Positions 51,001 through 63,718 of a DNA stretch of 64,000 bases are shown here, piece by piece. The translations under genes and the position numbers were made by a program. Below the pieces are notes generated by a model, which searched no databases, was not told the origin of the DNA, and saw only the letters and a program-made list of their open reading frames with translations. Numbering within the stretch: the stretch's first letter is position 1; every line of letters begins with the position of its first letter. Source of the DNA: Stratiolaelaps scimitus (lineage: Eukaryota; Arthropoda; Arachnida; Mesostigmata; Laelapidae); contig JABWDB010000001.1 of NCBI GenBank assembly GCA_019614645.1, forward strand, positions 9,655,501-9,719,500, written 5' to 3'.

Positions 51001-54000
51001 ATCTCTAGTCTTCCACGTGCGTTTGTAGCGTTCATTTGCCCGTCGGGGTCCCTCCGCCGGACGTAACAAACATGACATTTGCTTCCCACTCCGCAGAGCG
51101 AATTGTTTCTTATTCGAACTAAGCGTTAAGATGCATACATTCACAATAATGGTGGAATAATGGTTAAGACCTAAAATGTTGTGCTTTTTTTTGGTTGCCC
51201 TACTCGCTGGTCCCACCCCTTGTTTTGCCCATCATATATTTACCTCGAATTCGTCCATATTGTTAAGAGCGACGTCATACAATTTTCACCACGTCGTCCT
51301 CTCGCCGCAGAGGCTTTCCTCCGCGTTCTTCAACGGGCTGTTTGTGAAACAGCGGAATAGCCGGCCGAAATGGCGTCGTTTAGCTGCCATCGTGCCCATC
51401 CCCCCCACAACGCTCCTTTGACCGCCCCCGCGCCTCGCGGGCGGTTAGTGAATATGACGCAAAACTTTCACGCCACCACTTGGCTGGCCACCAGAGCGGC
51501 GCTGCTCGCTTGCATTCTAGAAACTATAATACATTGCCAACGAACGAGGTAAGGGCCACGGGCTGGGGAAAGCCCGCAATGGACCCGCCACCGGACACCG
51601 GGCCGGCCCTTTCGTCTCGATTATGCAAATCCGCTCGCTCCCTCGCTCGCTTTGCGGCCGACATTTGGCGCCATCCACAAGTCGAAGGGTGACTGACCAT
51701 TCTACGTCCTGGACAGATTTTGACGTTCAGGTTTGTTCAGGTTGTTTTACTCAAGGGGATGCTTTCTGTAGCAAACCTCTTACGAGGAAAAGGACAGCAC
51801 GACGGTAACGAGTTGTCAAAGTGGAACAAAATCATAAAAATAATATACGGACGGCTATCTTATCTGCTTCCTGTACACTGAATCGCCTCTGCATGCTCGA
51901 AAACCACAGTGTGAGTGTATATTTCACAGAAAGACAGACATGACACAAGGCGAAAGTGTCCGCGTGGTTGGCTCTAGTGTGTAGAGAAAATGGTTTCGGA
52001 AGCTTTCCTGACTCAACGTCAAATTGCTATTGGCCGTGAGCCCTAGGCCTGCACAGGTATATATCACTTGAGTGTACAATATGTAATCGTTTATCAAATA
52101 CACAGGATCATTTTAAGTGTTCGGGCTTTATTGTGGGCTTGTGGGACTGAGTAGTACGCCTAACAATGTCACAAGGCATAACATCGAGTCACACACACAC
52201 CACCTAGCGTCGATGACTAGGCTCACCTGGAAATCATTCAACGTCCTCATAGAAAAAAAAGGTTGACAGTTGCTACCTGCTTCTTTATTCATAGCTAGTA
52301 GCCCACTGTCTGCTTAACTACATGCACAGCATGACCTTGTTTGTATATTAATAAGCTATTTTCTACCTGAGCCTTTTGATATCTAAATCGAATGACCCCC
52401 ATCATCTGCATATACAATAATAGGGTTATACACGGTAAAGCACTAAATACGCATTGAATGAAGAGACGTATGAAAGATGCTTCTCTACGGCTCGCTAGTT
52501 CTCTTTGCAAGCGAACCTTCTACTTTCGACCTCTTTTGAGTACTTTTGCTTATTTCCCTCACATCTGCTCCACAGCGCTACCAGCTGGCTATCCTCAATG
52601 ACGACGGTCAGGGCGAAAGCTCTTTTTGGAAAGTTTTCTTTTCACAAAAATGTCCTCTATGCCTACTCACTTGTGCATGCATGCGCTACCACTCGTTAAC
52701 CATACGCCCCTCATTCCTTGTGAGTTGTAAGAGCGTAGGTGACGTCGGGCCGGGGCCTAGTGAGCTGGTACAGTAGCAGTAGTAGTATTATAGGGCGTGC
52801 ACATTTCGCCTGGGCAATGTCATCCCGCTGCCCACCTCAAGCAGGGATCACTGCCTTTTCTGCGGCCTCTATCAAGGGGACACTATGGAGAAAGTGAAGG
52901 TGGGGTTTCTTTGCCGTCTATGATGTTCAGTCGATCGACGCGTCGTCAAGGCAGTGGACGAAGCTAATAATCCAATGCCGTAGCACCGTAGCTTCCATGG
53001 CGAAACGGAGCAGCTCTCTCTTCTCCACGTTTGCTGTTGAAGCACGTTAGCTGCTTCCAAGGCTGTTCTAACAGCAACTACCGGCAGCACGATATCCTAT
53101 GCCTGTTTGAGGGCCCCCATGCATTTTTGTGTTGTACAACAAACATACGAGGCTGTTTGCCAGGTAGGTTGTCTGATATGGTGCTTAGGGGATGCTCTTC
53201 GATTTACTTTGATACCGGTCAGTTGAACGACCCAGCAAACTGGCTCTTTCCCACTCATGCGTGGAAAGGCTGATTTGAAAGCTAACGGCTGGCGGCTACC
53301 TTTGCTCTGGCTTCTCCGCTGCTACCGCGACTAGTCATCTCCGAAGTCTAAGAAGAGACGTCGCTTGCGATATTGTTCCATCGACGTCGTGGCCCCCTCC
53401 GCCTCAAGGGTCCATACCCCATTGTACGCACTTCCGAATGTTCTCTCGGGAGAAAGTGTAGCACTGTCCCAAGCTCTGGTCCATCGTGACTTGAACATCG
53501 CGTGTACTCTTGGATCTGTACGCTACGCTCCGCATTTCGCTGTGACCAACCGAGCTCCTCTCAGGCTCGAACTGCGAGAACCATACTGATGCTAGGCTAC
53601 TCACAGCTGTGGACAACATTTGGTCCCTGTTACGGTCCCTTTTCTGTCCGAGGATTCGAGCGCGGCACGTATCTGTAACAGGCGCTTGAAGATACGCGTG
53701 CTGAAAGGGCGGACAGAACGTTCCGCGCCTAGCTTAGTGTGCAGCAGGACGGCCGGTGCGTCCGTAGGTACATGGCAGTACATCGTAGTAGGCACAATAC
53801 AATGGTGTGATGGCATAGTGGCTACGAAGGAGATCAGCTGGCCAAAAATACGAGGCGTACTGCGCCCTCTGAGAGCTGGCTCGCGAGCGGGAGGCTAGGC
53901 GAGGCGATTCTGTACGACGGAGCAGGAAAAATGGGGTAGTGCCTCGTTGGTTCGGTGGGGCAACAGGGGACTGCATAGGGGGTAGGGAGGAGCAGGTGAG

Positions 54001-54108
54001 GGAAGAAGAAATCTGCTCCGGCTCTTGAGAATATTGAGCAGTCTGCAAGCGGCCCAGAAAGAAACAGCGCTTCGAGCACAACGAACGAACGCATGCAGGC
54101 CTTTCGAT

Positions 54109-54135
54109 ACGGCCGGCCGGCCGACCGACCGACCA
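54109..54135. repeat. (GGCC)/(GACC) tetranucleotide repeat
   Basis: Three GGCC units pass into three GACC units. Confidence 0.85.
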
Positions 54136-55971
54136 ACGGCAGTTGGCCGACTACCATCAGAGTGGAGACGAAGCGAAGCGCCAGGAAGGGAAAAAAAACG
54201 TAGGAACGGAACGTGGTTAGGTGGTCTTGACTGTCGCTCGTCGATAGATGCCCGAGCGCCGGCTCGCCAACCTGCTCCTTTTGGCAGCTCGCAGTCGTCC
54301 TCGTCGTCGTCTTGGAAAAGCTGCAGGAGAAATTGCGTCGTGTCACGGTGCCCCCGGGGGCCACAGACTACAGACATCCCATGTTCCTTCGTGTGCACAT
54401 ATAGGGCCGCGGTCGCGCTTCGGCCCCGGCCGGGCGCACCGACCTAGCTCTGTAGACTATGCTCGCTGCGTACGACACAGCTAACCACTCTGATGCTTTC
54501 GGCCTTCAGAAAAGATCCAAATTGCACTTCCCCCAGAACTGGTACAGTGTACAGACCAAGAGCAGCCACGCACCAAGGTGAGCTACTATAATACCTGCCA
54601 TTGCAGACCAGCTTTAAAAAAAATACGCCTCTCCTATTCGCCGTACAAGGAACAGGGCTCTCATCAAAAACAGACACATCGAGGATGCTGCTTCTACTGC
54701 TGCTGCCTGGCAGTAGTTGCGCTGCTTGCTGTGAAGGAGGTTGCCGCACCCACCTCAACTGAAATAAATGTATAATGTAAACCACACAAATACAACTTGT
54801 TGTGGTCCTGGTGGTTACTTGGTTGAGGTGACGGAAGTTCCTGCAGCATCCACGAAATGAGTACCACCCTACACACCATTCGGGTGAAGTACTGTTAGGC
54901 TATTCAGCAGTGAAGCTTTGAAGGTAATTCAGTAATCTGTCCATCTGGGCCAACGTAAATCCAATGGCAGCTTGTGTGCCTTATTGGAGTTGTTTATCAC
55001 ACACGCCCCAATAGACAGGCAGACACAGATAGCACGCAGATAACTTATCTTTCACTGCCGACCATCCGGCCAACCTCCTCGTTGCGTTTGTGCGCACGTG
55101 AGTACGGTGATGATTGTGTGTGTGTGCGTGTTTTGGGGCGTGGGAGGACAGGGGTTGAAAGGCAGCGATGGCGTCATACAGTAGCCTCCAACAGGAATTG
55201 CCATACACTGGAATCACCGCCAGGGAGTGGTCCCTGCGATTGCCAGTGGTCATTCGCTCCCCTCCCTTTCTGTCTTAATGGTCGGCAACCAGACTAAGCC
55301 CGCCATAACGAACACTCCTGGATGAGCCGGGCTCTTCCGCAATGCCGGGCTGCAGCCCCACCTCTGCGGATTCGTCTCCAGAGTTCCTCAACGTCGGTTT
55401 CTTCTGGCTGAAGTCTCGTACCCTGCTTCCTTGTCAGCTTTTCTCTCACTGCTGACATCGTACCGACCACACTACGATGTGCGCCGATTCCCATTGCCCA
55501 TCAACTGAGCATATGGCACTCAGACCCGATTTAGTTATTCAGCAACGTTAGCGGCGAAGTTACCGGCGTCCATCTGGGAACGGAGTTTCTCTGCCAGACA
55601 TCGCTGTGGTATCCGTCGTTCATACCAACCATTCTAGTGCGCCTAGTTTTGAGGCAACCAGAGTTTCAGCGCCTTGACAAGCGAATCGTTTTTCGGTTTT
55701 GCTTTCTTCCAACGAAACGATCGGTGTATGTTGGGCGATATGTAAGCGTAGATGCAGCCTTCGTTGAAGTTATCTTATTACAGTAGTTGTTATGGATGAC
55801 CGCATACAGTGAATATAACAAAAGCGAAAGTGAATTGAAAATAAAAGTCATCCAGTACAAAATACGTTCACTGGATCCTGCATCTAGTTGTATCCAATTA
55901 GAGTACAATTTTATAGAAATGCATCGATTGTACCTAACTATTCCAAAACACGCAGGGTGTTAATACAATAA

Positions 55972-55972
<1 letters not shown>

Positions 55973-56018
<46 letters not shown>
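55973..56018. repeat. (TA)n microsatellite
   Basis: One of the longest pure TA runs in the window, about 22 units. Confidence 0.95.
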
Positions 56019-56020
<2 letters not shown>

Positions 56021-57460
56021 TCTGGGGGACCATGGGATGGTGGCGACCACTTCGAGAACGCTGCGAGCACGACGTGTACCAATATCGACGCAAAATACAG
56101 AGCCTATCGGAACTACTTCCGAGTGTTGCGATGCTGATGCATGTGTTATAGGTAGAAAGCGCCATATTTTATCAGACTGCGGCAGAGAAAAGGCTTCATC
56201 TACACTATTCTTGTTGGTGTTTTGCAAAGCGTCAAGTAAGTCTACCCAAAACCATGTGACGGACTTATTTTCCTAAAGTGCTCCATTTGAGATTTGGACT
56301 ATAAAGCCTATAAAGCTAGTCTCTAAAGGCAATAAACACACAAGACGACACGGGACAGTGGACCGTCAATAAAAGCGCATGTATCTGAAAAAAAGAAACC
56401 CAACAAAAAAGCCTTTTTTAAAAAGAAAGCTGGAAATGAAAGAAACTCCTACGATTGCGCCGTTTACCCCAATGACGTTTTGGACTGGAGAGTCTTTCGT
56501 CGAGTATCGATAGAATTTCGCCAACTAACCCGCAAAGGGGTGGCCTTGCACCTGTGCCTCTGCGTTTGGCGTCAATACACAAACTGACAAACTCTGTGGT
56601 GCGAGTGAACTCAAGCCAATGTCAAGCGTACGGGACCGGCAATAGCTTCACACAAAAGCAGAAACAGCGCGCTACCAGCGGTGGCTGACCACGAAGAACT
56701 TCCCACCTATATAGTTGCAAATAAATCCCATACGTCTACGAGGACAATGACAGGCTCCACTCGGGACCTGATATATTTGTAAGTCTTAGGTCACCGGTAC
56801 GGAAGTTCCACTTTGTAGAACTAGCAGTCCACTAGATGGACGGTCATGCCATTGCATTCTGTCGGTAAACTCCGACAACTCTGTCAGCCCCCCAGAGTCG
56901 AGTATGGCGAGTCGAAAGCCTACAACGAAGGATTGCGGAGTATGCATGTTAGGGCATTGCGGAACAGCAGCAATGATCTTCAAATGCTAGCGATATTTCT
57001 GACTAGCTACATTTGGCTCGTTCATTTTTTGGCTTCATCATGCCGTGTGAGCAATCGGTCTTAGTGAAATTGATCATGTATCTTTAAGACCTGATAAGAA
57101 ACCTCGTTTCCAAGTGACGCGGTTGTCTACATCTAATGTCTAAACAAAAATGATGGTGTGCCCATCATATCCACAGAATTAAAAAAGAACATTCTTCCGC
57201 TAGTATGTTTGCTTCACTGGAGGTTGTTTTCCAAATACTGGCTAGTAATCGTGCACTGTGGAAATCGAGACTTTTCTCTTGGAGCCTCAATTAGTGGACG
57301 ACTCACTTGAATAGCACCATCTAGCCTAAAGCAAACGCACGCACACGATACCCAAAACGTGTGCGGCCTCATCTCCGTTTGTTCAGCCCGCCCCATTTAG
57401 TTAGCCAATGCAACCATAGGAGGACGCAGTTGAACAACTAGAAACAAAGGCTTTGCTTTG

Positions 57461-57484
57461 CGGTTGTTGTTGCTGCTGCTGCTC
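57461..57484. repeat. TTG/CTG triplet run
   Basis: TTG units pass into CTG units. Confidence 0.85.
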
Positions 57485-58531
57485 TCTAAAGGCTCACTTC
57501 CATGACAATCTCTCCTGGAAGAAGATCCTGTCGCCGTGGCAGCGAGCACGCATAACGTAACATGGCGACGCTGCAACGGGGACATAGATCATGCAAGACC
57601 CCGAAAAACGACGAGCTTTTCTCCTAACCCGGGGGTGGTATGAAGCCTATCGGCCTAGTCACGCACTCAACAGGGGGCAAGCCGCCACCGTCGCCGCTAC
57701 TAGTATTCAAGAGAAAGAGCAGCAGTAGTTAGTCCTACAGGGTGTAGCAACCTAATATATGGCTGCTAGCGGATGTCCGGGTCTGTATGCCTGTATATGT
57801 CTATATACGTGTGTGCATGGGGGTGTGGCCGCACCGCCGCCGAATTTCGGTGTAGTTAGTTACAACAAATCGCCGTAAAGAGGTTAAAAGCGCAGCTGGC
57901 TGGCACTTGTTGCACGCGCGCCCACCCCGCCGCGGTACAGGCCAAAAAGCCTTGTGCCACCACTAACACTACCGCCTCTGGATCACGTGGCCCATTAGGT
58001 GACTCCAGTAAGACGAAGAAATGCTAATGGGAGGGGAATGTATGACGCTAACGGCATGAAAACGATAGGCGGTCACGGATTTGAAGAAAGCGTCCTGACA
58101 AACTGTTGTATCTTCGTGCCGTCAAGTAAAACGTGGCACAGGCCCAATATTAGCACTGGAAGACAAGAAGGGCAAAAAACAACACCGAAAGCATTCGAAA
58201 ACACACGGTAGCCTCCCCTCCGCTGAAATCGAAATTTGAGCTGACTTCATTCCTGTTCTAAGACGTTCGGATTTGAAAACACTAAGATTGTACCTCAACA
58301 GTTGGGACGAATGCCGTTTTAATATCAAAAACATTCAGTATCAGGTATCTTTCATAATCGTTTGGCAAATACGCGACTTTTTGCCGCGGCTGGCTTCGGC
58401 TGAGGATCTCAAATGTCAATTAATATTTTTTAAATACAGCCTCTATCGTCCAGCTCGGATGCGTTCCCAGGGGTGCGACCAGTTCAGTTGCTTTCTCATG
58501 GCTCTCGTGTGCCCAAAAGGGAGCAGCGTGT

Positions 58532-58976
58532 CTAGCTGGCATGAGCGCGTCGGAGAGCGTCAAGTGCAGATGGCACCGATGACGGTGGGATGATACGACG
58601 TCCTTGATGGACCGACGCAAATGAACGCATTTTCTGCATTCCGCATTTGGAGGCCCAGTCGGGCAGTCCCAAAATTGTAGCCTTGGACTCTTCCTTCGCA
58701 TGTGGCGACCGGCCCCAATAACCCCATCCATCTCGTCCTAACGCAAGTCGCGAGAGTCCGCTTGCCATCGAAAGGACTCTAACGAATACGGCCCCACCAG
58801 AGGGCAGTATCCTTCTGAAGGCAGCTGTGATGTGGCGGAGCGCGCCGGCGACCGTCGATAGAATCCCGAAAAAAGTGAGTCCCGAACGAGCTGCATGCCC
58901 CCAGCCCACCAGTGTCCCACAGGCCCCCACCGTCAATATGACGGACCAACCCACAAACATCGGCATTGCCGTAAAC
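58532..58976 (-). CDS. Hypothetical hydrophobic exon, minus strand, low confidence
   Basis: On the minus strand a strong pyrimidine-rich acceptor (CTTCTTCCTCTAG) ends at 58977. The frame that follows stays open for about 148 codons to a stop at 58532. Its first 60 residues contain two hydrophobic runs, one around SVILTVGACGTLVGW and one around LTFFGILSTVAGAL. The remainder is basic and mixed, without an obvious domain. It could be one exon of a membrane protein, or just a long ORF in GC-rich DNA, where stops are rare. No family was recognised and no partner exon was found. Confidence 0.18.
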
Positions 58977-61900
58977 CTAGAGGAAGAAGGTCTGACAACG
59001 AATTCCCACGATCGAAGCGGGTATCAGTCAGTCACATCGAGGAAAAAGGGAGGGAAAGGCAGCAGAAACCTTTCCATGACTTCCCGCCCGGCTCTGTGCT
59101 AATGTGGATCCTGCGGATGCGTCTGCGCGTGTGTGGATACCGCTGCGCGAAAGCATATCAGTTATGTGCCTATCTATCTATGTGTCGGCCTCACCATATG
59201 TTTGTTCATATATGTGTGCGCGGCAGCATCTGGTGCGCTCTCCTGTATCTAGGTTTAGTCGAGCACCGCACCCTGTCGGCATGGGGTGTTGTTGTTACCG
59301 CTGGTGCCCGCCCCCCTCGTTCGACCCTCCTCGCTTGTCCGCGCACACTGAGGCTGCGAAACGATAATAGCTGGCTTCATCGGCTATTAATCACGGCAGG
59401 AAGGGCCGGGCCGGTTCGTGCCGCTGTATCCAACGACGCATGGCACGACGGCCAGTCGCCGCAACCAATGTGAGGCGAGTGTTTGAGGCGATTGTTTGAG
59501 GTTCGCCAGCATGTACGGAGCCTAGAGCCGGCCAACGCCCCTAAGAGCCGTGCCACAAAGGCCTCTCTACTATCGTCGCCTGGTCCATTCGTGTTCAGGC
59601 GCTGGCTATCCGGTGTCGGTCGATGCTTTGCTTTGAGCAGTGTTTCGACCCGGTCAGGCTGGGCCAGGTCGAAGTCGCTTGCTTGGTTTTGCTTGTCCCT
59701 CAAGCTTCGGGGAATACCTTGGAGAGGGTGCACTTGTTCTGTTCCTGCCCGCCAGGCCAACAGAAAGAGAACACATTTACGCTCAGGGTTTGTCGCTCTT
59801 GCCAGCTCATCCGCCAGCCCCGACGGGCCCACATCCTCCCAACTTGGCGACGTACGTAGCAAACCTTGAGGGGTCCCGAGGGATGGCTAGTCGCATTCGC
59901 TGCCGTCGCGTTTCGTCGCATTCGCCACATACATTGGCAGCAGCAGCAGGGGCAGGGTGCTGCCATCGTCGCCGAGTTGCCTCGGGCGGTGGGTGCTGCA
60001 TGATAACCGTCATACAGGCAGACGTACACAAGCAGCAGCAGGAGGCAGAAGAAAAGAAGCAGTTTGGAGCGGCGGGTCCGACCTGGCAAGCCAGCTACGA
60101 CAAAGCGGCTGGAAGGAGCGGCTGTGGAGACTCCTGAGAGACATGACGATGAGACGACAATAGGCGGAGGTGCTGGAGATAAAGAAGGAGAGGAAGGCGG
60201 CAGTGGGAAGGAATCTACGAGAAAAGCCGCTTGTCGCGAGTAGCGGCGTAGCAGTACGTAGACGCAGCGTGAGCCGGCAACTGTTGCTGTTGCGGCTGCT
60301 GTAGCTGCTGCAGTGCCTTAGTTGGGGTAAAGCAGATGTCGTTGCGGACATGGTCTTGCGGCGCAAGCTGACTCCGTTATCGTCTCGTAGGATTGCGCTA
60401 TCGCGCAGCGGGACGCTGCGGAGGGAAGGGGCTGTACCAAGTAAACGGCCGAACGCAATGCAAAGGGCGAGGCCCTTGGGCTAATATCGAAATAGGTTTG
60501 CTGACAATGGTAAAAAGCTCTAAAAAAGTCTTTGGGGAGTCAGGATGTGAGCCGCGGATCTTTGCTACGAAGGTCTTGGGTTTACTTACCCTCGGGGCGT
60601 GACCAGTGCGCAGAACACTAAGGCTGTTGAATTAGCAGAGTATAGATAAATTACGACGAAAAATCACTGCACAGTTATAAATTGACGGTTCTAGTAGTAA
60701 CAATAACTTAGGCCTCTTGAGCAAGAACAATCGAAGACCTTAAACTAAGCTAAAAATGCAAATCTGGTTCTGGAAAGCTAGATTTTAAAAAATCTCTATG
60801 GATCCTTCAGGCAATTACCCGATGATAGTAGTAACTTCAAAGAAGCGTGAGTGAAACTGGCTTTGCCAGTCGTGATATAATAGTAACCTTATATATGATA
60901 CTATAACGACCCTTTACAGGACTGTGTCATATGGTATACCAACAGAAGGCGACAATATTGACAACTTCTCAAAGCATGCCAGGTCACGTTCTTAATGCTT
61001 TTCGGTCTCAGTTATCTGAATATGTAAAATGCGCGTCACAACACCTCAACTATGAGCCAGCTTGTCCGTTACATTTTACAAATTAGGTTCTATTATATTT
61101 AGCAGCGACTAAATATAATATGCTACACCACAAAGCCACTCTTAATGAAAAATGTGAAGGACAGATCTCTATTCTGGACACGAGATACGAGGCAGTTCAG
61201 CAAATGCCGGGGTTGTTCGGCTCCATTGAACGTCTCCCGAGGAAGTTACGGAGCGCCGTTCGAATGCATATAGTTCGACAAAAATCCACCTCATTGGCTT
61301 GCAATGCGTATTGCATTGCACGAGTGAGGGAATCTGAATGGAAAAATAGGGCACGTCTACACTGAAGCGTAATTTATGGCAGTTGGAGAGGAACGAAACG
61401 ATCCAGCTTCTCTATACGACGCAAACCTCCTGCGGGGTAGCCTTAAGCAAAGATATGAGGATTGGGTCAGATATTGTGGAATATAGCAAAAAAAAAAAGC
61501 TTGTAACCTACCAAATGGTTGAAATGCAGCGAGGCATTTCACTTTCATGATGGCAATGTTCAGGATAGTATTTTCAACATGGCGAAATTATCTAACGAAA
61601 ATCGGAGTTGAATGACTGCATTGAAGGCCAGTTGAGCAACAATTGAAAAAATATGTTCCACACCACTATGAAATACCCTGCTCGCTAATCGGGACATGGA
61701 GGTAAAACACACAAATCGCGTGTGGTGTTACTGTTTTTCATGTCTCATCTAATAATCTCCAGGTACTGAATAACTTTAAGAGCACGCGAGCACGTGGCGT
61801 ACTGATACGTGCTCGTGCTGAAACGCATACATCTGAACCAAAGCGTATGGCTGTTATAGCGTAATACAATAGTTGGTGCAGGAAGGCATCTACGACCTTG

Positions 61901-62624
61901 CGCGCTTCTCATGCGATGAGGTAATCGATAATAATCGATATCGCATCGATAGTTTCTCATTTATCATATACGATCCTACCAATTTCACAGCGAATATAAT
62001 CCTGTTACTGGGCGCAATACAGATGAAGTGTCGCGAACATAGTCACAACAACAGGTAACGCAACTTTGGACTGCTTACTCAACCCCTTGCTGTGTACTCG
62101 ATGGCGCATTTTGCCGGCTGACGTCGCATCGAGGACGGGCACACAAGTCCGCGTTTTCGGTTCCGTTTGATCAGATAGGTATATGACGATTGGGTAAGGA
62201 GAGAAGTGTTAATGTGGTGCGCGGGTGACGCAATCCGACGGCCTGTCCACGGCGGCTGTCCCTAATACCAAATCGAAGGGCCACCTGTTGACCATCTCGG
62301 GGCCTCGATCAGAGCGCGGCGAACTGGGGAGACCACCGCAGGGAGTCCGGTGGGGCCAAGAAGGTTAAGGGCATCGGGGAACATCGAGGATATTGGGTCA
62401 CCACTACCACCACCTGCTGCATTCGCAATGGTGTGAGAAGATGGCTATGGTGGGAGATTCAGAGAGGAACAAGATAACACGGCTAGAGCGGCTCTCTCTC
62501 TCCCGATTCGGTCGATGGCTATTGTTTAGGGCAGCCAAAATATAGTACGTCGTACGAACCCATACATTAGTATGAAGTATTGTACAATTTTGTGGCGTTT
62601 GTTTACATTAAGAGCCGTATGTAT

Positions 62625-62656
<32 letters not shown>

Positions 62657-62757
62657 CTATCCGAATTGTCTATTCCACCTAAGGAAAACTTGAGAGGTCT
62701 GGATATGTGCTAATATGACGAGGCAAGATCAGACGCATTCAGCGGACATAGCAAGAC
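58977..62757. other. GC-rich island then AT-rich spacer, no gene recognised
   Basis: Between 59.1 and 60.6 kb ORFs of 118-192 codons overlap on both strands and contradict each other; none shows a domain. From 60.6 kb the DNA turns AT-rich with only small unassigned ORFs. Confidence 0.5.
62624..62650. repeat. (TA)n microsatellite
   Basis: A pure TA run about 110 bp upstream of the possible chemoreceptor exon. Confidence 0.95.
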
Positions 62758-63006
62758 ATGTCAGGAAAAATCGAGCAATTTTTTACACGACACCAAACAT
62801 ACGTGTGGCCATCCGTTATCGTAATGAAAGCATACACCCTCTCCTGTTGGCCAATTGTTGCGCTCATGCCGACTTGGCTACCTCAAATGGTTGAGGTGCT
62901 GGCAGAATTCGGTGCCAGGAGTGCTTTGGTTAGTCGGGAGCAACTCATGATAACCACAACCTTGATAACCTACGAATTGCAGGAGTTAATCTTGAAAATA
63001 GCTTGA
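62758..63006 (+). CDS. Possible C-terminal exon of a 7-transmembrane chemoreceptor (7tm_7-like), low confidence
   Basis: This 82-residue ORF sits in an AT-rich spacer. It has a hydrophobic stretch at residues 31-48 and another at about 63-79, then stops. Around residues 59-79 it reads SRE..., a hydrophobic run, then TYELQELIL. Arthropod gustatory receptors end in a TM7 where a Ser/Thr-Arg is followed about 11 residues later by TY and then five residues and QF. Here the SR-to-TY spacing fits, but the terminal QF is replaced by Ile-Leu. A CAG at about 62761-62763 could act as an acceptor. No upstream exon could be linked. If the family is right, the QF loss suggests a divergent or dead copy. 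It may also be a chance ORF. Confidence 0.25.
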   Translation: MSGKIEQFFTRHQTYVWPSVIVMKAYTLSCWPIVALMPTWLPQMVEVLAEFGARSALVSREQLMITTTLITYELQELILKIA

Positions 63007-63532
63007 GTCTGGCTATCATTGGGCCCCACGACTCCCTGAGCAGCACATTATTGTAAAGCATCCACACTTCGTACCCAGTTATCATCGTTTTACATTCATG
63101 TTCCTCATATATTGGTCATAACAAGTTTGACGGAGAAAGGCGCAATTACCTTCGAGGTCTTCGAACGGCTAGAACAAAAGGTGGTAAATCCTGATTGCAT
63201 CATCCATATCTATAATATTAGTTCACATCTCTCTATTCAGCTCCCTTTGTTCGAATTAACATGTAACGCGCCCTTATAAAATGTATTTATTGAACTGTGT
63301 TAAAATAACACAAACGTGTCGCACTGGTATTGACCGAAAAAGACACATCGACTTCGGCAGTACCAAAACTTCAGCAGATTTCAACGCAGAGTGTTGAATT
63401 TGTGAAACGACAGCAATCTATACAGAGTGTCTTCATATCGAAACGGCTCATACTCTCATCGGGAAGCATAACGCAGTATGATACTAAAATGAGTCCCTCG
63501 CGAAGTTAATTTGATGTCACTTCGAGGATGGT

Positions 63533-63534
<2 letters not shown>

Positions 63535-63566
<32 letters not shown>

Positions 63567-63597
63567 CACTCTATATATGTGTATATATATATATATG
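63535..63597. repeat. Compound (CA)n-(TA)n repeat
   Basis: A CA run leads into two TA runs separated by a short CACTC segment. Confidence 0.95.
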
Positions 63598-63682
63598 AGT
63601 GTGCCGCCGAAATGTGAAAATATGCACTGGCCAATCAAGTGTGCAGATAGTTGACGGATACGCCAAGACGCCTAAACAACGA

Positions 63683-63718
63683 GTTGGCTAACATGGTGCT
63701 GGCACCATGTCAGCTAAC
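63683..63718. repeat. 17-bp imperfect hairpin, 2-nt loop
   Basis: Arms 63683-63699 and 63702-63718 pair with one A-C mismatch and one G-T pair. It lies inside a 96-codon plus-strand ORF (63651-63941) that shows no recognisable domain. Confidence 0.85.

Larger units (their letters stand above)
47471..54480. other. AT spacers and three GC-rich islands, no gene recognised
   Basis: The spacer 47.5-49.3 kb has almost no ORF apart from 48835-49029. Islands lie at 49.3-50.3, 51.2-51.8 and 53.3-54.5 kb. A G-run is at about 50235-50248. Spacers at 50.3-51.2 and 51.8-53.3 kb show nothing assignable. Confidence 0.5.
54481..58531. other. Mixed spacer, no gene recognised
   Basis: One minus-strand fragment (55666-55908) has a hydrophobic run around SLSLLLYSLYAVI and an acceptor-like TAGATGCAG before it, but stands alone. 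The stretch 56.28-56.79 kb has no ORF of note. Confidence 0.45.

Noticed and set aside
59377..60137. Overlapping ORFs of 118-165 codons on both strands
   Set aside because: At least five frames are open over the same GC-rich DNA with no recognisable domain or repeat-free conserved block, so they are best read as stop-poor non-coding sequence.
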